The notes beneath the pieces were generated by a model, which worked only from the letters and a program-made list of their open reading frames with translations, had not been told where the DNA came from and did no database searches. From Phycisphaerae bacterium (GTDB lineage: Bacteria > Planctomycetota > Phycisphaerae > UBA1845), in NCBI GenBank assembly GCA_029260035.1, contig JAJDEA010000264.1, positions 1-64,000 of the forward strand: a stretch of DNA of 64,000 nucleotides, given 5' to 3'. This document shows positions 63,137 through 64,000 of this stretch, one piece after another. Position 1 is the first letter of the stretch. Each line of letters starts with the position of its first letter. The position numbers were made by a program, and so were the translations under genes.

Positions 63137-63171
63137 GCCCCGCCCTTCCACCGACAATGGATGGGAGAGGC
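63137..63171 (+). terminator. hairpin terminator after the CRTAC1-like gene, near-copy of 59593-59637
   Basis: GCCCCGCCC and GGGAGAGGC flank the same CCA..TGG inner stem and 7-base loop as the first copy; two mismatches weaken the outer stem. The T run is short (CTTTCCC), so termination may be weaker. The 25-base core 63141-63165 is identical to 59597-59621. Confidence 0.7.
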
Positions 63172-63521
63172 TTTCCCTGATTCCGCGCAGGTGTCGCCAC
63201 GGACATCCTTGGCATGACCGACAGTCGTATTACGTCTGACACAATCTCGCAATCCCCTAAACTGTTCACAGTCCTATGCCGAGTGGCGTTCACCTGCCAC
63301 GCGCCCAGCCCAGATGTTTCTATATTTTCAATTTGCATTTATCGGCCTTACCTTGTATACTTGCAGTGAGAATAATTTGTATGGAACGGCTACGCTTTGG
63401 GGGTACATGCGGATCGAATCAATATATAACTATTATTTGGCAACCGATCCAGGCACGAAAGCCATCCTTTATTATTCCCTTTTGACCCCCTTCGCACCTT
63501 AACAACCCGTCCCACTGACCG

Positions 63522-63541
63522 ACTTGACCAGTGCGTCAAGT
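63522..63541. promoter_or_regulatory. 20-bp inverted repeat upstream of the surface protein
   Basis: ACTTGAC and GTCAAGT, 7-bp perfect arms with a 6-base spacer, about 84 bases upstream of ATG 63625. It could be a regulator binding site or a small hairpin; no T run follows. TTGAC within it might act as a -35 hexamer. Confidence 0.35.
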
Positions 63542-63624
63542 TCCCGGCATGTGTTGCGCGCATCAAACGCCAGCAACACGTCATGGGGGCAATCCGCGCT
63601 CACTCCAAACGAAAAGGGGATGCT

Positions 63625-64000
63625 ATGCTAAAGGGAAATGTGAAAACACGACTCGTACTCTGGATTTGCTCGCCAGCCTTGGCTTTATGTTGTCTTGCGG
63701 GCATTTCGCGAGGGCAAGATGTAGCAGTGCCTGCAATGATGCCGTCTGCCGTGGCGACGGGAGCCGCAAGCGCCGAAAACGTTATCTATGTTGATGGGAA
63801 CGCTGCCGGGCCGACACACGACGGGTCGAGTTGGTGCAGCGCGTTCACGGACTTACAAGACGGCCTTGACCGCGCCGCCGACCTCGCGACTGCCACGGAA
63901 ATCCGCATAGCCAAAGGAGTTTATGTGCCGGGTCGAGGTTCGGAAGACCGCAATTCGACGTTCCAACTAACCAGCAACCTATCCCTAGTGGGCGGGTTCG
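63625..64000 (+). CDS. N-terminal fragment of a large exported surface protein (beta-helix type), cut by the window edge
   Basis: 125 codons are visible from ATG 63625, with AAGGGGA upstream; a GTG at 63640 is a weaker alternative. A signal peptide (TRLVLWICSPALALCCLAGISRG) is followed by the block YVDGNAAGPTHDGSSW, then AFTDLQDGLDRA, and IRIAKGVYVPG. This arrangement is the N-terminus of right-handed beta-helix/polymorphic outer-membrane-like proteins abundant in Phycisphaerae-type planctomycetes, in which the frame normally runs for 500 residues or more. No stop occurs before the window end. Function is unknown; probably surface-exposed. Confidence 0.8.
   Translation, partial: MLKGNVKTRLVLWICSPALALCCLAGISRGQDVAVPAMMPSAVATGAASAENVIYVDGNAAGPTHDGSSWCSAFTDLQDGLDRAADLATATEIRIAKGVYVPGRGSEDRNSTFQLTSNLSLVGGF

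Larger units (their letters stand above)
63104..63624. other. 521-base intergenic region before the last gene
   Basis: Contains the terminator hairpin at 63137-63171 and a 20-bp inverted repeat at 63522-63541 (both listed). Several short frames are present on both strands but none has a ribosome-binding site or protein-like sequence. The AT-rich stretch at 63411-63440 may belong to a promoter of the surface protein. Confidence 0.45.

Overview
This 64 kb window of moderately GC-rich DNA looks like the chromosome of a planctomycete, probably a Phycisphaerae-type lineage. The main evidence is four protein types that I associate with that group: a thrombospondin type 3 repeat lipoprotein ending in Cys-rich WDxxC repeats (10730-12661), a 1,257-residue beta-propeller/cytochrome/dockerin-like secreted protein (39860-43633), a TPR plus CRTAC1-type FG-GAP pair (59746-63103), and the start of an 'YVDGNAAGP..DGSSW' beta-helix-type surface protein at the right edge. 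A greatly elongated GreA-like protein, an architecture I recall from Chlamydiae, also fits the PVC superphylum. The assignment is inference from protein style; no rRNA is present.

Layout. 1-3.8 kb: a two-gene operon (winged-helix protein plus a homologue of tRNA-queuosine mannosyltransferase) behind a perfect palindrome, then an exported MsrA-like protein divergent from an unknown gene. 3.8-12.7 kb: an exported protein of unknown function, a Sua5-phosphatase fusion overlapping rpiB, a DUF1801 protein, a 59-residue lipoprotein, an OprO/OprP-type porin, tadA, a thioredoxin-type arsC and the TSP3 lipoprotein. 12.9-17.1 kb (plus strand): ispF, cysS, an MddA-like membrane methyltransferase and rlmN. 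17.1-23.4 kb: an orphan CpaE/TadZ-like ATPase, an alpha/beta hydrolase, a Cys/Lys-rich exported small protein, ychF and the GreA-like giant. 23.5-31.2 kb (minus strand): a polysaccharide export and glycosylation cluster with an ABC permease, an ATPase carrying a Wzt-like C-terminal domain, three glycosyltransferases and two methyltransferases, followed by gpsA, a second 59-residue lipoprotein and an SH3-domain protein. 34.2-39.8 kb (plus strand): pabB-pabC-nif3 and a soluble hybrid histidine kinase. 39.9-45.4 kb: the giant cytochrome/propeller protein, a 1.3 kb non-coding stretch with two tandem minus-strand terminators, and a small exported protein containing a REP-like palindrome. 45.6-54.4 kb: gyrA, RNase D, a large exported protein, a GNAT, a DUF2892 membrane protein and a HEAT-repeat protein. 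54.4-64 kb (plus strand): an NHLRC2-like protein, a two-domain M16 peptidase, the TPR and CRTAC1-like proteins, and the truncated surface protein.

How the genes work together. Several housekeeping functions concern RNA: t6A (Sua5), inosine-34 (TadA), a possible queuosine glycosyltransferase, RlmN, CysS and RNase D. pabB/pabC make p-aminobenzoate for folate and ispF serves isoprenoid synthesis. The ABC cluster should build and export a cell-surface glycan that may be methylated. Many of the remaining genes encode exported or surface proteins of unknown role. I find no CRISPR array, insertion sequence, phage, tRNA or rRNA in the window. The most unusual signals are the 20-bp palindrome at 1995-2014, the pair of equal-length small lipoproteins, the Cys/Lys-rich exported protein, the GreA-like giant, the tandem terminators with no obvious gene, and a 25-base hairpin core shared by two terminators 3.5 kb apart.
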